Of a stretch of DNA of 64,000 bases, positions 22,732-36,300 are shown one piece after another; positions within the stretch are counted from its first letter, which is position 1, and every line of letters starts with the position of its first letter. The translations under genes were made by a program, and so were the position numbers. The notes below the pieces were generated by a model, which saw nothing but the letters and a program-made list of their open reading frames with translations, was not told the origin of the DNA and made no database searches. This DNA comes from Lathyrus oleraceus (Eukaryota; Streptophyta; Magnoliopsida; Fabales; Fabaceae). The stretch covers positions 88,842,944-88,906,943 of the forward strand of contig NC_066582.1 of assembly GCF_024323335.1 (NCBI RefSeq), given 5' to 3'.

Positions 22732-24805
22732 ATGAAGAATGCTCAGAGCTGAGGTTGCATCTACAGAAGAATAATGAGACCAATCACGCCAACAATCATG
22801 ATGTTTTTCAATCTTTTCATTTGTAAATTTTCTTGTATCTCAATGTATCATTAAATTGTGAACTTGTTTGTTTTTGAATAATGATCATAATGAAATAAAC
22901 GTGCATGTTTTGCTTAAATCCATTCATCTTCACTCATATTTTATTTATCAGTATCAAACTATTTGTCAAACTAAAATCAAAAGAGAATGATGCAATTAAA
23001 ATACACAAGATCGTTGCATGTATGCTTTTGAATAAGACTGCGCTGGTGATGTAAGGCATTGTTCAAATCCCTAAACACCATAGATATAAGGAAGGCAATC
23101 CCTAAGTCAACCCCTTTGGGCCTTGAAGTAGGAGTTTCTTTCTTTAACACATAAAACCCTCACGTTCAAACCGAGGCAGGGTATTCTTCAGTTAGTTTGA
23201 ACTTGAATTCAAATTTCAGAAGGAGAATATCCCATCAAGTGATCAATCATATCATATCCCTCTAAAGAGGATGGAATAACAAATCCAGAATGGTTAACCC
23301 TTACCCACAAAAGGAGTGCGATGGTCACGAACCTTGCAACAAATCAAGAAAGCAATGTCATAGGGTTTGCTCTAGTACAAAAAGAAAAGATTGAGAAATA
23401 AGAAAAATCAAAATAAAATCAAAAGCCCTCTAAGTCAGAAGCTTGAAAACGAGATTGACATAGGCAAAAGTTAGGGCATCCCGGTGGGCTGCAGACCTAA
23501 AGGATCAGCCCAGGCAAAAATAAAGGTAAACAAAACAAAAGAACAAGAGGATCAATAATAAAATCCTCAGCAAGAGAAAATCTCTATGACTGCAAACGAA
23601 AGAAAAAAGCGAGTGACTGTCGCTCCAAACTCCCGTTGGGTTTCCTTAACCATTTTTGGCAATACCCAAAATCCTTTTCTGAAAGATGGACGCTTGTTGT
23701 AAGCTAACTTAACGTAGGGATGAAGAACATCACGAAGAATGGGCGGGTTAGATTAGGTTTTGAGCCTTATATTCTTTCTTTCAAAAACCGTGAACCATAC
23801 CACGTTACAACCCTTAAAAGACCTAATTGAAATATGGTTTATTTCGAAAGCATACTATGGTAAGATCGCGTTAAGCTGACTCCTAAAGATTTTCTTATCA
23901 TCTGTATTAATGTTGATATGGCATTCTAATCAGTGATTCGTCCACTAGATGTCATAATCTCAGTGAACACACTTGAGTTTTCAAAACTGGCATGATCATG
24001 ACATTACAATTATCATTTTCAAAATAAGAAATTTACATACGAGTAATCATTTAACATCTAAGAAGGTTACATATTGGTAAGGTCGAACAAGTTCTTGATA
24101 CCCCATAGCTCATAGCTCTTCAAGAGTCAATCAATCTGGGGAAACCACGTCGAGATTCTACAAATCTCTTTGAATCAACCGGATGGGGGAAAAGTTTATT
24201 TCAAAGCTCATATTCGGGAAGGCCACTTCAAGAGCAGGAGAAGTCAATAACTCTTAAGATGGTCAATCAAGAGGATACAGTTTCAAGACGCCAGGGCAAG
24301 CCAATTTGAAATATTCAGATGTTGAGACTACTACATAACTCGTAGTTGGGGTAATTAGTGCAGATACCCAGTATATTGGGGCTGAGGCAAGCTACACGAG
24401 TACAAACTCTCTCCATGTTTCAGACATAATTCAGAGGTGTTAGAACAACTATTGAGCCTGAAATAGGTGTTGGAGAATCATGTCCGTATGACCATTATCC
24501 TAGCCCAAAATTCTCACCGCCATCTATATGAGCATATGGCTTAACCATTGCATAAATCAACATCGTGCATAAACCACATAGTTTCACTCATGCATACCAT
24601 TCATAAAGCATAACATGAAACCGTGCAAATGAAAAAAAAGCCAAAAATCCAGTTTTATTGACTAACCCAAATCCTAACCTTAGCTTGGCTCTCATCACAT
24701 TACATCTATTCCCAACGGGATTTTTTTTGGATATGTTAGTATTTAATCCTCTTCTACCTTGAATACCTAAAAAGCTTCCGCAATTCTTGTATTCAGGTTG
24801 AAGAA
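22732..24805 (+). other. 3' UTR-like region of B/G, no pol
   Basis: The whole protease-RT-integrase region is absent between gag and this stretch. I see no coding domain. It contains a short block related to other 3' UTRs here (CCCGGTGGGCTGCAGACC at about 23481, then CCCAGGCAAAA) and scattered GGGGAAA words near 24138-24195. This suggests a large deletion or a non-autonomous derivative. Confidence 0.6.
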
Positions 24806-24822
24806 GATTAAACAGGGGCAAT
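24806..24822 (+). other. Polypurine tract of B/G
   Basis: GATTAAACAGGGGCAAT directly before the LTR start; AGGGGCA is shared with the tracts of A, C and D. Confidence 0.72.
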
Positions 24823-25477
24823 TGTTGTACCCCAAAATTTTCCCTCCATTTTCGCTTCTCATCTGACTTATGGCTTGAGACTCATTCATATTTAATTCAT
24901 GTGCATCATTCATTCATAATTAACACTTGCTAACAGGCATCGTAGATTCAAGGTTTATGGTTGGTAAGAACAAGGGATTTGCTTGAAGATTGTTGTATTG
25001 CACACCTTATGGGATGAAACCCTAGTTCTTGACTTTGCTCCTATGGGATCTTGTGTTGGACCTTCTGTGTAATTAACCTGACTTCTGAACCCTAGTTATG
25101 GGTCCATGGTTTGAGGTGTCGCCTGTGGAGCTTTGGGCTTTATTTGAAATCCTAATCAGGGATAGTTGGTATTCAGATGCTTTGCTGGTTTGGCTTTCTG
25201 ATCTGCAGTTCATCAAAACCCTAGTCCTTGGCTTTGAGGTTTGTGAACCCTATGGTTTGTATTGAGGTTGAAACCCTAGTTATGGTTTATGGCATCGATG
25301 CGCCACTTGAGTTGACTTCTCACATGGCTTGATATTCTTGATTGATACATAACTTTGAACTTTGACCTAGTAAACCCTAATTCATGGTGTTATATGATTG
25401 ATTCAAGGCATGTTTGCATTCATGTTTCATTGACCTCATAGTCTCATGATCCATTTAATCTGAGTCTTATTTCATTC
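24823..25477 (+). repeat. Start of 3' LTR of B/G, interrupted by element C
   Basis: Begins TGTTGTACCCCAAAATTTTC after the polypurine tract. After about 655 bp it is cut by the terminal base pairs of the LTR of C at 25478. The five bases before the join are CATTC, the expected target duplication; the partner copy is not in the window. Confidence 0.75.
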
Positions 25478-28400
25478 TGTAGCGGGGTATTCGTTACCAT
25501 TAGAGATATTGACTAAATCTAAGGTAAACCATACAAGTCGAGTCGCCACCGCACTTCTATTTATCCAAAGGAATGGTTAGAAAGCGAACAAAAACCTAAA
25601 AGTTTTATCGAATCAAAAACTAGTAAAAATGTCAGAGATCTGAGTAAGGGGGTTGGTTATGCAATGGGAAGGTTTTAAGCACCCAAAACATCCTAGGTAC
25701 TCCTAGGGAGCCCTTTTCATAAGTGTTGTTCTAGTCTAAAGGGTGTAGGTATATCTAAAGTACTATTTACTAAAAGGAAGGTTAAAAGAAAATAACTCGC
25801 AAGGATGTCGCATCCACTGCCTACGTATCTCATCCGAGTATGAGAATCAGAGTCTTCGTAGCTCGGCTACCTATGGTTTAAAGAGAAGTGTGCTCGGTAA
25901 GACGTCGCGTATTATGCCTACGTATCTCATCTGGAATGAGAATCAGAGCAAAACGTAGTTCGGCTAACTAGGGGTTAAGGATTTCCATCTGAACATGGAC
26001 TTACAAAAGAGGACACCGACTGTGTCAAAGGAGGGTGGGCAGTGTGTTCAACATCTTAGCAGTAGGTGTCGCAGCTCGCTGAATCGAGTCTTAGGCAGTT
26101 ACCTCTTTGCAATAGAACAGACTGACATGCCACAAGATCGGAGATGCACGGAAGGTCTAAAAGTGGGGAAGCTCTGCTCTAGAGTTGTCATGCAATATGG
26201 ACCTATGTGTTAGGATTTACAAAGGGGAACATCTACCTAATGTTAGCATGCAAAGAATAGGGGAATTCTACCTATGTTATCATACAAAGGCTTCTACTTA
26301 ATGGGTGCTACCTAAACGGAACAAGAGTCGACGGATGGAGCGCGGAGAGGAGTTACGGATAAGGGTAGATGGCGATGCCGGAGGCAATCGACTTACAGGT
26401 AGATGGCGATGCTTGAGGCAATCGACTTACAAGAGGATGGATGAATGCGTGCCGGTTCTGTTAAGTTTTGAAAATGATTACTCGACGTTGGATCGAGCTT
26501 TTGATCTTATTTTGAAATGGTTATCGGATGTTCGTTTTAATTCTTGTATTAACAGATGACTAAAGAAATAAAGAAAAATATATTATACACTTTATGGGAG
26601 AGGGGTACATTTGTTATGAATGGGGATTGTTCATGGCAAACAAACAATAAGAATATATGCCTCATTCATCATACAAGTAGGCAACAGTTATCAATCAGAT
26701 CGGATAAATAAACAATATATAATCAAACCAAAGAATCAAATAACGGAGCATTTAAACAATGCATGGGAGTATGAACATGTTAAATAATCAAGCAATAGAA
26801 AGCATGAATGAGAGAAATAAGTATAAAAGATAATAGATGAATCAAACAGATGAAAATATGCACACGAAGGGTCCACTGAATAATTTAATCAGGAAATGAG
26901 ATAAGGACCAAATAAAATCAAGGTAAAACGCCTATAATACATGGCACATGAGATGAATGAGGGAGGATCAAAAGATCTCTTCAATTGCCATAAGCAATCC
27001 ATAAGTCAAACATCGATCATAAAGAAGTCAACTGTAAATTCAAGTCAACTTAAAAAATAACAAATAAATAGAAAATTAATCAAGAAAATTATGAAAAATT
27101 AAACTAAATGAAGTGGGCTCAGGACATCGTCATCCCGTAAAAAGATTTTAAAAATAACAAAAATTGGTACATAAATTAATTAAAATAAAACAGAGGTCAA
27201 ACCAAAAGTCAATTAATGAGACTAGGTTAGAAATAAATCAAGAATAAATAGTAAATCAATCAAGAAAATTATGAAAAATTAAAATAAATAAGGTGGGGTC
27301 AAGACATCATCATCCCCCAAAAAGATTTTAAAAATAACAAAAATTGGTACATAAATTAATTAAAATAAAACAGAGGTCAAACCAAAAGTCAATTAATGGG
27401 ACTAGGTTAGAAATAAATCAAGAATAAATAGTAAATCAATCAAGAAAATTATGCAAAATTAAACTAAATGATGTGGGGTCAGGACATCATCATCCCCCAA
27501 AAATATTTTAAAAATAACGAAAATTGGTACGTAAATTGATTAAAATGAAACAGAAGTTAAATTAAAAGTCAACTAACCAAACTAGGTCAAAAATAAATTC
27601 CAAATAAATTGAAAATGTGAAATAAAATTCCAAGAAAAGGTCAGGTTGACCATGAGACAGTGGTCAACCTTCATCCCAAAAATCAAATGTTAACAATAAT
27701 TTTAAGTCATAAAAATAAAATCAATAAAAAAAAGTGTATTAAAATGGAGCATTTAGAATAAATAATTAAAATAAAATATTAATATTAAAAAAATACGAAA
27801 ATAAAAATTATATAAAATTAAATAAAACGCTAAGAAAAGTGAAAAATATTTTTGGGTAATTTTATGGACGAAGAAAATATTTTAAATAAGAAAAAGAAAT
27901 ATGAAAATGGAAGGTTTAATGGTGATGAACATGCTAAGCAAGCGTAGATATATCAAAACATGGTCATGGAAGAGGTGATTACCTAATGGAAAATAGAAGT
28001 GGAAGAATTTGATATGTGATGAAGATTTGCCTCCTTGCCACGAAATTCCAATGCTCCTTTAGGGTTAGGGTTTCAGCTTGTTAAATAGGGTGGATTAGGT
28101 GTTCTCATGGGCTTTTTAATAAGTGATTTATCCATAAGTTTAAAAGTGTGAAGTGAGGTGTAAAATGTTGTTATTTTGGGCCAAAATTAAGTGAATGGAT
28201 GTCCAATGCATAGCCAAAAGAGGTAAAAAACGTGACTGGTTTGTGCAGCATGCTTAGAAAATTTGATTGGGCCAGCTAGGCCCAAAATCTGCCTAGAAAG
28301 TCAAGTCATGGTGCCCACTTTAAATGAATGTATCTCTCAAACCATGGATCCAAATGAGATGATTCCAAAAGGATGTGAAAGAGGACATGGCAAGGTACAA

Positions 28401-29498
28401 TTGTTGTGAAGAAAGTATTTTCAAAGAATACCTTGAAGTGCAAGAAAACTGGCCAAGAAGTTTTGACAAATTTTGAAGATTTTGGACTTAGAAATTTTTC
28501 TAAGTGTCCTAAAAAAATGTCTCACTTTGACTAAGCATAACTTTCTCAATTCTAATCCAAATGGAGCAAACTTTATATATCTAGAAATCTTAGAACAAGA
28601 GGATCAACTTTCATGTTGGAGAAATTTTCAAATGGAGCTTTTATCTTGATGCAACATGGGCTTAAAGTGAGTGCAACAATCATGAAAACTTGCCCTAAAT
28701 GGAAAGTCAACCATTTCCAAATTAAGTAACTTTTCCAATTCCTGATTAAATGATGAATCCATGATCCAACCTTGATCAAATTTTACATGTAGGATCCCCT
28801 AGGCATGGATTTTGAGATTCCACTCTCAAAATGTCAGGAGTTGACTTTTCTGGCCCCACAGTTGACTTTTCCCAAACTGTTTGATTCCCGATTCCATTGA
28901 TCAATTGAAGCACTTCTAGCTCAAATAAAGAGTTGATTTTTTGTATGTAGACCCTTGTGGACATATGGAGGGCCATGGAAAAGAGTTTCACCCAAAGAAT
29001 AAAAAATAAACTGATTTTATACCAAACCCTAGTTTTAGGGCAAAATTGATCAGGAACTGATTGCACTGATTGCCAATGGATCTTCCTGAGATAATTGTGA
29101 ATCTTCCTAGGCCAAGATGCCTCTCTAATCATGACATGGATGAGCTCCTCTACTTCCAACCAAACATTGGCTGTTGCAGGTAGCCATGAAACCCTAATTT
29201 CTGATTGAATCCAGATGAACACTCTGATAGCTTTGAATCCTTCACTGATGAACTGAGGACCATAATAAGATACTTGGACCCCCCTGAGACCCTTGAGACT
29301 TGTATACTTAGAAAATTAAGTCCAATTCTCAATCTTGCTTTGTGTGGGCTCCTTCTATTAAGGAGTGATCGATCAAAACCTGATCTCCATGTCACTAATG
29401 CAGTATGCAATGAGTATGAGCTAATATGATGCTAATGAAGTGTAAAACATAATCCCATACTTCAAGGAAAAATGAAGGGTAAATTTTGGGGTATTACA
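25478..29498 (-). repeat. 3' LTR of element C (4.0 kb)
   Basis: On the minus strand it starts TGTAATACCCC at 29498 and ends ...CCCCGCTACA at 25478. U5 holds two TACGTAGGC hairpins (25803-25866, 25899-25962) and a GGTGCTTAAAACC block near 25673. The middle contains a 180-bp tandem triplication. The family differs from LTRs A, D, E and F, though the U5 layout is shared. An AT-rich, gene-free stretch at 26600-28000 holds only LTR DNA. Confidence 0.85.
27085..27630 (-). repeat. 180-bp tandem triplication in LTR C
   Basis: A GTGGG(G/C)TCA(G/A)GACATC word recurs near 27113, 27293 and 27473, a period of 180 bp. Copies 1 and 2 are nearly identical; copy 3 is more diverged and degrades after 27540. 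Confidence 0.9.
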
Positions 29499-29516
29499 GC
29501 TGCCCCTATTCAATCA
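29499..29516 (-). other. Polypurine tract of C
   Basis: The minus strand reads TTGATTGAATAGGGGCAGC immediately before TGTAATACC. Confidence 0.8.
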
Positions 29517-29759
29517 ACTGGAAACCCGAAAGAAAGATAGCAACGACTTTCGCACGTTTGAGGTATCAAGTGATTGAATACGATAAAAGCCCGAAAATTT
29601 ACAATGAAGTGAAAAAATGAAGTAACAATGCCTGTCAGAATCGACTAAGAGGTGGTCTTGAAAAAGAATCCGTCTGGTACGGTGAGAGTCGGTCTGAACA
29701 CCGAAACAAGGAATGTTAGCCTAAATACCAAAATAAATGGTAACACAGAAATAACCATG

Positions 29760-30290
29760 GCCTGAATGCCGCTCATCAATCTGAATACTAGAAATGACTT
29801 CGATCTGAGCATCGGACGATACTTGATTATCAAACATCGATCTAAACACCGGGAAACTGGCCTGAATGCCACTTCGGTCTGAATACCGGAAACTGGCCTG
29901 AATTCCACAAGTTGCATCGACCTGAATGTCGGAAACTTCTTTGATCTGAACATCATAAGATATTAGATTATCAAACATCGATCTGAACACCGGGAAACTG
30001 GCCTGTGTGCCACTTCGATCTGAACATCGGAAAACTGGCCTGAATGCCACTTCGATCTGAATACCGAAAACTTGGCTTGAATGCCACAAGTTGCATCGAC
30101 CTGAATGTCGGAAACTTCTTCGATCTGAACATCGGAAAACTGGCTTGAATGCCACTTCGGTCTGAATACCAGAAACTTGGCCTGAATTCCACAAGTTGCG
30201 TCGACCTGAACGTCGGAAACTTCTTCGATTTGAACATCGGAAAACTGGCCTGAATGCCACTTCGGTCTGAATACCAGAAACTTTCATGTC
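29760..30290 (-). repeat. ~36-38-bp tandem repeat in 3' UTR of C
   Basis: Degenerate units on the plus strand read GCCTGAATGCCACTT, CGGTCTGAATACC, GGAAACT. The same unit on the opposite strand forms the array of D at 48060-48500, so C and D share this 3' UTR repeat family despite different LTR ends. Confidence 0.88.
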
Positions 30291-30908
30291 TGTCAGCATC
30301 GGCAGAAATAGGGAAAATGATAATTGAGGCGGCGCGTGGGCCAACGACCCCTGTTGGGAATAATAAAGATAAGTCATGAACAATCTTCAGTCTGAGTACT
30401 GGAAACAACTTCTGGCTTATCACTTGGGATACTGAGAATGCCTTATGCTTTACATGTGTATGTTTGAATTTTTCAATGGCGTAATGCTCCATGAAAATGG
30501 AAATGCTACGCAATTTGGGAGGATGCAATGCAATATGATTCTACATGCAAGGAATTCTACTGGGGAAATGATCACCATCTTCTGGACCCTGGCAAGGCTG
30601 TTGGAGATGCACAGCACAAAGAACTCTGTGCGGAAATGACCCGCCACACGGTGTTCTGGCAAATAACAAAATACCGAGGCTCTGACTGGGGAGAGAATGA
30701 CACTGAAAACTTGTTGTCGAGGAAAGCGACAGTGGTTCTGGTAATCATAATCTGCGAGAGAGACGACTCAGCAGAGGAAGCAAACACCGATACGGTACCG
30801 AGATTCTGCTTCAAGAAAGAGACCATGGGTCTAGCGTCGAGATCATCGATCTGGCATCGAACTCTGAGGAGCAGCCGCTTCTGCTGGGAAGATACAGTCT
30901 GGCACTGT

Positions 30909-30989
30909 CAACTCCGCTGGGGATATATAGTCAGACACGGTCAACTCCGCTGGGGATATACAGTCAGACACTGTCAACTCTACTGGTGA
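30909..30989 (-). repeat. PBS-like/anti-PBS triplet in 3' UTR of C
   Basis: The plus strand has CAACTCCGCTGGGGA at 30909-30923 and 30942-30956 and CAACTCTACTGGTGA at 30975-30989, spaced 33 bp. The sense strand is thus TCCCCAGCGGAGTTG, which can pair with all 15 matching PBS positions if two G-U pairs are allowed. Confidence 0.7.
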
Positions 30990-31835
30990 ATGTGTAATCT
31001 GAAACAAATGCTTGGGGAAGTACAACAATGAGAGCTTGCTGGGAATTGAAGAATCCAACGCTCGGACCAGCTCTGCAGGGATAAGATACCAAATTCCAAC
31101 TGTTGAGGAAAAACATCCGCGATCATTTGATGGGGACCTTAAGGAAATGCCCCGAGTGTACCTGTTCTGAATAGACGATCCAAAGTACTTAAAATTTACA
31201 GCAATTTTCAATGTTTATTAAGCACATACCTGTAAAGCTCTTATGTTTCATGATGCAATGTTTATCAAAAATTCGGACGTCATTTTTGCAAACAAAACAG
31301 TAAAATGAAAATGAACACAGAGATGTACTGAATAACATGATTTTATTGATTGAGTGGCCTCTGAATAGGTATTTACATCAGGAAGCAATCCCTGGAAAGA
31401 GGTAATTGCACAACATATAAAAACATAAATTAATCTAATGGCAATGTGAAATGGATTTCTATCGGGTTCCAATTCTGCTATGATTCGCTCGTCTTCAAGA
31501 TCCTCCAGATGATCAGCTTTCCGAAAAAGGTGATTGGATTGTTTCCTATCCTTCGGAAGTTTCCGGTTATCGACACGAGATGATATTTCGAACTACTCAG
31601 AACGCAGCCATTCGCTTAATCCCTAACTTTTGCCTGGATCGCCCTTTCGGGTTTTCAATCCACCGGGATACCCATTTTTGCATAAGTTGCCCTTTCAGGT
31701 TTTCAACTTACCGGGTGTACAATCTTTTCATTTTTTAATCCTTAACTTTTGCCCGAACCTTTTTCATTTTCTTGGTTCGCCGAGATGCCCATTTTTTTGC
31801 CTGGACTATTCTTTTCATCTTCCAGCGGGTCTATT

Positions 31836-32488
31836 TTATGCGAAGTATTTTTTAACTGCGTCTGAGTTCACAGGGGAAGTGAAGTTTTCACCATCCATAG
31901 TTGCAAGCATTAAGGCTCCACCATCAAAAACCTTAGTCACAATATACGATCCATCATAGTTAGGAGTCCACTTGCCCCTGTGATCTGTCTGAGGAGGAAG
32001 GATCCTTTTCAACACCAAATCTCCGACTTGGAAGCACCGAGGACGCACTTTCTGATCAAAGGCTCTCTTCATCCGACTCTGAGACAATTGTCCATGACAA
32101 ATGGCTGCCATTCGTTTCTCTTCGATAAGACTCAACTCATTGAACCTTATCTGAATCCATTCAGCTTCGTCTAACTTGACATCCAACAGGACTCTTAGAG
32201 AAGGAATCTCCACTTCAACAGGTAGGATTGCTTCCATACCATACACAAAGGAATAAGGGGTTGCCCCGGTCGATGTACGTACTGAAGTACGATACCCATG
32301 CAAGGTGAAGGGTAACATCTCATGCCAATCTCTGTATGTAACGACCATCTTCTGCACAATCTTCTTTATGTTCTTATTTGCTGCCTCAACAACACCGTTC
32401 ATCTTAGGATGATAAGGGGAAGAGTTGTGATGTTGACTGTTGAAGTTCTTGCACAACTCCTTCATCATTGTGTTATTGAGGTTAGAAC
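31836..32488 (-). pseudogene. Integrase C-terminal half of C, cut by insertion of D
   Basis: The minus-strand frame opens at the LTR of D and reads SNLNNTMMKELCKNF, then the catalytic-Glu helix (MNGVVEAANKNIKK), [23 protein letters not shown], the C-terminal domain (MKRAFDQKVRPRCFQVGD) and ends KKYFA with a stop. Within this frame no stop is present. The first part of the integrase, RT and gag are absent: LTR D begins at 32489 in the middle of the gene. The missing half should have lain to the right of D but is not there. Confidence 0.9.
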
Positions 32489-33702
32489 TTTAACACCTCA
32501 AAATTTTCCCTCCTCTTCTTGAGACTAGTTTGGGTCATTGCATTTCATGTTTTAGGACATTAGGCATTGCATTTTGCATCTCATATGAAAATGGGAGGGT
32601 TATCCTCCAACGTCTTTTCAAAAGATGGGGAAGTTAGGTGATTCAAGCCTTAGGGTCTCTATGAATTGATCATCAACCATCTGAGGGTATGGGCTTCAGT
32701 GAGGGTTTCTTGATTCTTCAAAGGTCTTGAGCATCATCTTATCTGCAAGGATATATTATCATCATCATGGTTCTATCATCATCAAGGCATTTCAAGGTCA
32801 TTTGAGGACCAAAAAGTCAATTGTGCAGTCAACTGAGGGCTATGAGGTGGGGAAATGAGTTGAGACACCTCAATCATGTTCAAATGGGGTCTATTCATCA
32901 TTTTAAACATTCATCTTGAAGATTCAAAGGTCATGGCAAAAGTTACTAAAAATGGAAAGTGACCTGTAATTCAAAGTTTCCAAATTTGGCAAGTTTTTGG
33001 TTCACCTTCAACTTGACTTTTAAATATCAAAGAAGGTTCAAATGGATTTTTGGTGAACATGAAAGTTGAAGATCTTTGTCTCCCCTTTCCAAAAAGTCCT
33101 AATTCATGTCCATATGATGAGTGGTTGAGGAGTTATGGTCATTTGATCACAAAGTATGCATGGAAATTCAAAATGGCATAACTTTTGATATAGTGCTCCA
33201 AATTGGTTCATTCTTTTTGCAAAATGCTTCTCATGTTCAAGGCATCTCAAATTGACATCATTTGACTCAATTGTGCAAGCTAAGCTTCAAGGAATTATGG
33301 TCAAAGATCACATTATTTCACATTGGTTCAAAGGATGGTATCATGCTAAAAATCAAAATTCACAAAGAATTAAGGCAAGGCTTCAATTCAGCATGCTCCA
33401 TAGACCATATTTGAGTGAAAATAAGCCATTGCCATGCATGGGAGAGGCTTGTATGTTCATTATTTCACACATGTGCAAAATAAAGAAAATCTCCATCATT
33501 CATTTTTGGCTTAAGATGCAAGCAAATTAATACTCAAATCATAACCCTTGGATGTCCATAAGTGAATTGGAAGCTTAACATGAGGATGTGCACGTGGATT
33601 ATGGGCATGTGAGCTCAATTTGCATTTTTGCAATTTGCTTCATATCTCACTAATCATGATTAATCAATGGAAAAAAGGATTAGCATTGTCCTTAGTAAGG
33701 GA

Positions 33703-33710
33703 TATAAAAA
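33703..33710 (+). promoter_or_regulatory. TATA-like box in 5' LTR of D
   Basis: TATAAAAA about 1.2 kb into the LTR; conserved in the partner LTR at 50048-50055. Likely the core promoter of the element. Confidence 0.5.
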
Positions 33711-36300
33711 CAGAAACCCTAATTGTAACTGCCATAACAGAACATTTCAGATCAAAATTCAAGAAACTCTCTCAATTTTCTCTCACTTCCAATTCTCATT
33801 TTCTTCACACAAAGCTCAAAGATCTTTACATATTCTTGATCATCATCCTTCACTGATCAAGAATCATTGATTGTTTGGAGCAATTCAGCCAGAAATCATG
33901 CAGTTCAAGAGCATTATCAAGTGGATCGAATTTGGAAATTGAAGTGGATTCAAGAGGATTCAACCGTTCATTTTTGCTTAAAGCTTCCAAGGAGGTGCAT
34001 AGGAGTAGATCTGGAGCTTTTGAGCCTGTGAGAACGCGTGTACAACAACCTCCATTTCAAGGTGACTTCAATTTCGATCTCTCCTTTTGGTGATTTTAAG
34101 TTATAGATGTGTAGATCTTGATGAGTAGAGCATGTACATATGATTAAAATTGAGTTTGGCTGAGATTTGAGGATGTTATGTTGACTGAAAGTTTGGATCT
34201 CAAAAATGTTTCCCTTCGATCTGAAAAATCTAGGAAGAATTAGGTTGAATTGATGTGATATTTGGAATCTACGTTGAAAACTGAGTTAAATGGTACCGGC
34301 CTTGTGAAATTCTGGAAAAAATTTGAGTGGCGCCATCGTGAGGCTTGCCGGAGAAGACGACCGGAGCTGTAGCTCCGGCGTCTGTATGTTGCTAGGGTTT
34401 TGCTTGCGTGTATGCCATATGTGCTGTTGCGTGTGAGATTGATTGGATGTGATTCCTTTGACTAGAGCCACGCGTGCGTTGAAGCATTAAGTGGCATGCT
34501 GATTGGTTTAAGTGAAACGGTGCGTTTCACTGCTTGAGCGTGGAGTGTTGGATTGATGAGTGCGCCAGATCCATTGGTTCTGGATTTTTCTGGTTTATTT
34601 CAAATAAATTCATTTCCCTCCATTTTTATATTATATTTCAGTTACTTTGCTTGTTTTGATTAATTCATAAAAAATGCAAAAATGATCCAAATGAGTTCCA
34701 ATTTTTTTTCATGGTTTTGTATGGATGTCTACTTTTTTTTTATGCTGGTTTCAAGAAATGTTGATGTCTGGATTTTTATTTGTGAATTTTGGAATTGATG
34801 TTGTGCCAATTTGACCTATTGCATTCAATGCATTGTGAAATTCTCATTTTGAGCTTTCTGATACAAGTTTTTGTATACATGACATTCATATATGATGTGA
34901 ATTTTTGGTCACTGGTTTGGAATTTTTCTCACATGTTATCATCACTTTTGACACATAGAGAAAAATGTGACAATTTGTGTCACATTTTTGACATTGAATT
35001 GGTGCATTTTTGTTCACATAGCATTTGCATCATTCTGGATTTGATTTTTTGCATGTTGAACATTCATGGCATGAGAAACGTATATAAAAAGTCTCAAAGT
35101 CATTGCTTGCATTTCTGATTTGATATGAATTTTCTAAGTTGGAAGTTCATTTTGTGCATATTTTTGGTCATTGCATGGCATAGGCAATTTGAGGCATTTG
35201 ATTATTGATTTGATGCTGGTCCTTTTGAGGACATTGAATGGAGTGTTGGAAGGTGTAATGTGTAAAAGATTGGGTTCTGGTTTGGTTATTTGATTAGGTT
35301 TTGAATCTTGTCTTTGTACTAGGGTTTTGTACATGAACTAACTTGGTCTTTTGTTTCCGGTTTGGACACTTATCATTGATGGTGGGATTTGTTCTCACTT
35401 TGTGAGATACAAAATGAATTGAGTTCTGACTTATGTTTGTTTTGTAGGTTTTTAAGTGATGTGGTGAGCTCATGAGCTCATTTGAGTGCCAAGGCACTTA
35501 TGGATTGAATTGTGTAACTGTTAGAGGGTTTCACTGCTTATTTTCTGGGTTTATGACTGAAGTACTAACTATTTAGTCTTTGTACAGGTACCTTAGTTGC
35601 TTGCTTGCTTTAGCTCTTGCTTGGGCATTGGATTGTGGTTGACACACCACTCAGGTAGTTAGCTTCTTACTTCATGTAGTCTGAAGTCCTGTCACCTTTT
35701 TGGCAGGCATTTTGCTGGCAAGTCCTCCTTCAGAGGCTCTGTTTGTGTTTGTTTAAAATTGTGCCCAAAGACCTCCAAGGAGAGACATGTGATATTTAAT
35801 AAGACCTCCAAGAGAAGAGGCAATTGACGGATAAAAGGGATTAGCAGTCAATCCCCCGTTATTCAGTGTGTCGTTCTTTATGCTCGCACTACGTGCTGAT
35901 GCTTTTGAACATGTGCCCCAGATCTTTTGTCCAGAGTCTGTCAAGTGGAAAAGGATCCCACTTTCTGGATCCCCACACCTTCTTTGTCATGAGCTCACCC
36001 TGGCCAGGGTTAAGAGCTATGAGGTCTCATCCTCATTACCATTTTGATCTGCTCACCCTGACGTTCAATGTCAGTGGTTAAGAGCCCAGTTGATTACCCT
36101 TATAGTTTGGCTTGTTTGTCGAGGTTGATATGACCCCTCTTGACTAAAGCCCACCCATTGTTTGGGCCTTTTGTATGGATATAGTGTGTGATGCTTGTTC
36201 ACTTGTGCTGGTGTGTTTATCTGCTTTCCTCTTCTCATCTCCATTTCTGTAGGAGTTGTATGATTGATTTCTGAGGAAGTTGAATGCATGTTAGAGACCT

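Larger units (their letters stand above)
29517..31835 (-). other. 3' UTR of C
   Basis: Non-coding. It holds the ~37-bp tandem array (29760-30290), PBS-like words (30909-30989) and, at 31630-31835, the same short purine-rich blocks seen in A and D just after the integrase stop. Long frames through the array are by-products of the repeat period. Confidence 0.75.

Noticed and set aside
29645..30528. Overlapping long frames (up to 220 codons) on the minus strand
   Set aside because: They run through the ~37-bp tandem array of C in all frames; the period creates stop-free frames with repetitive peptides.
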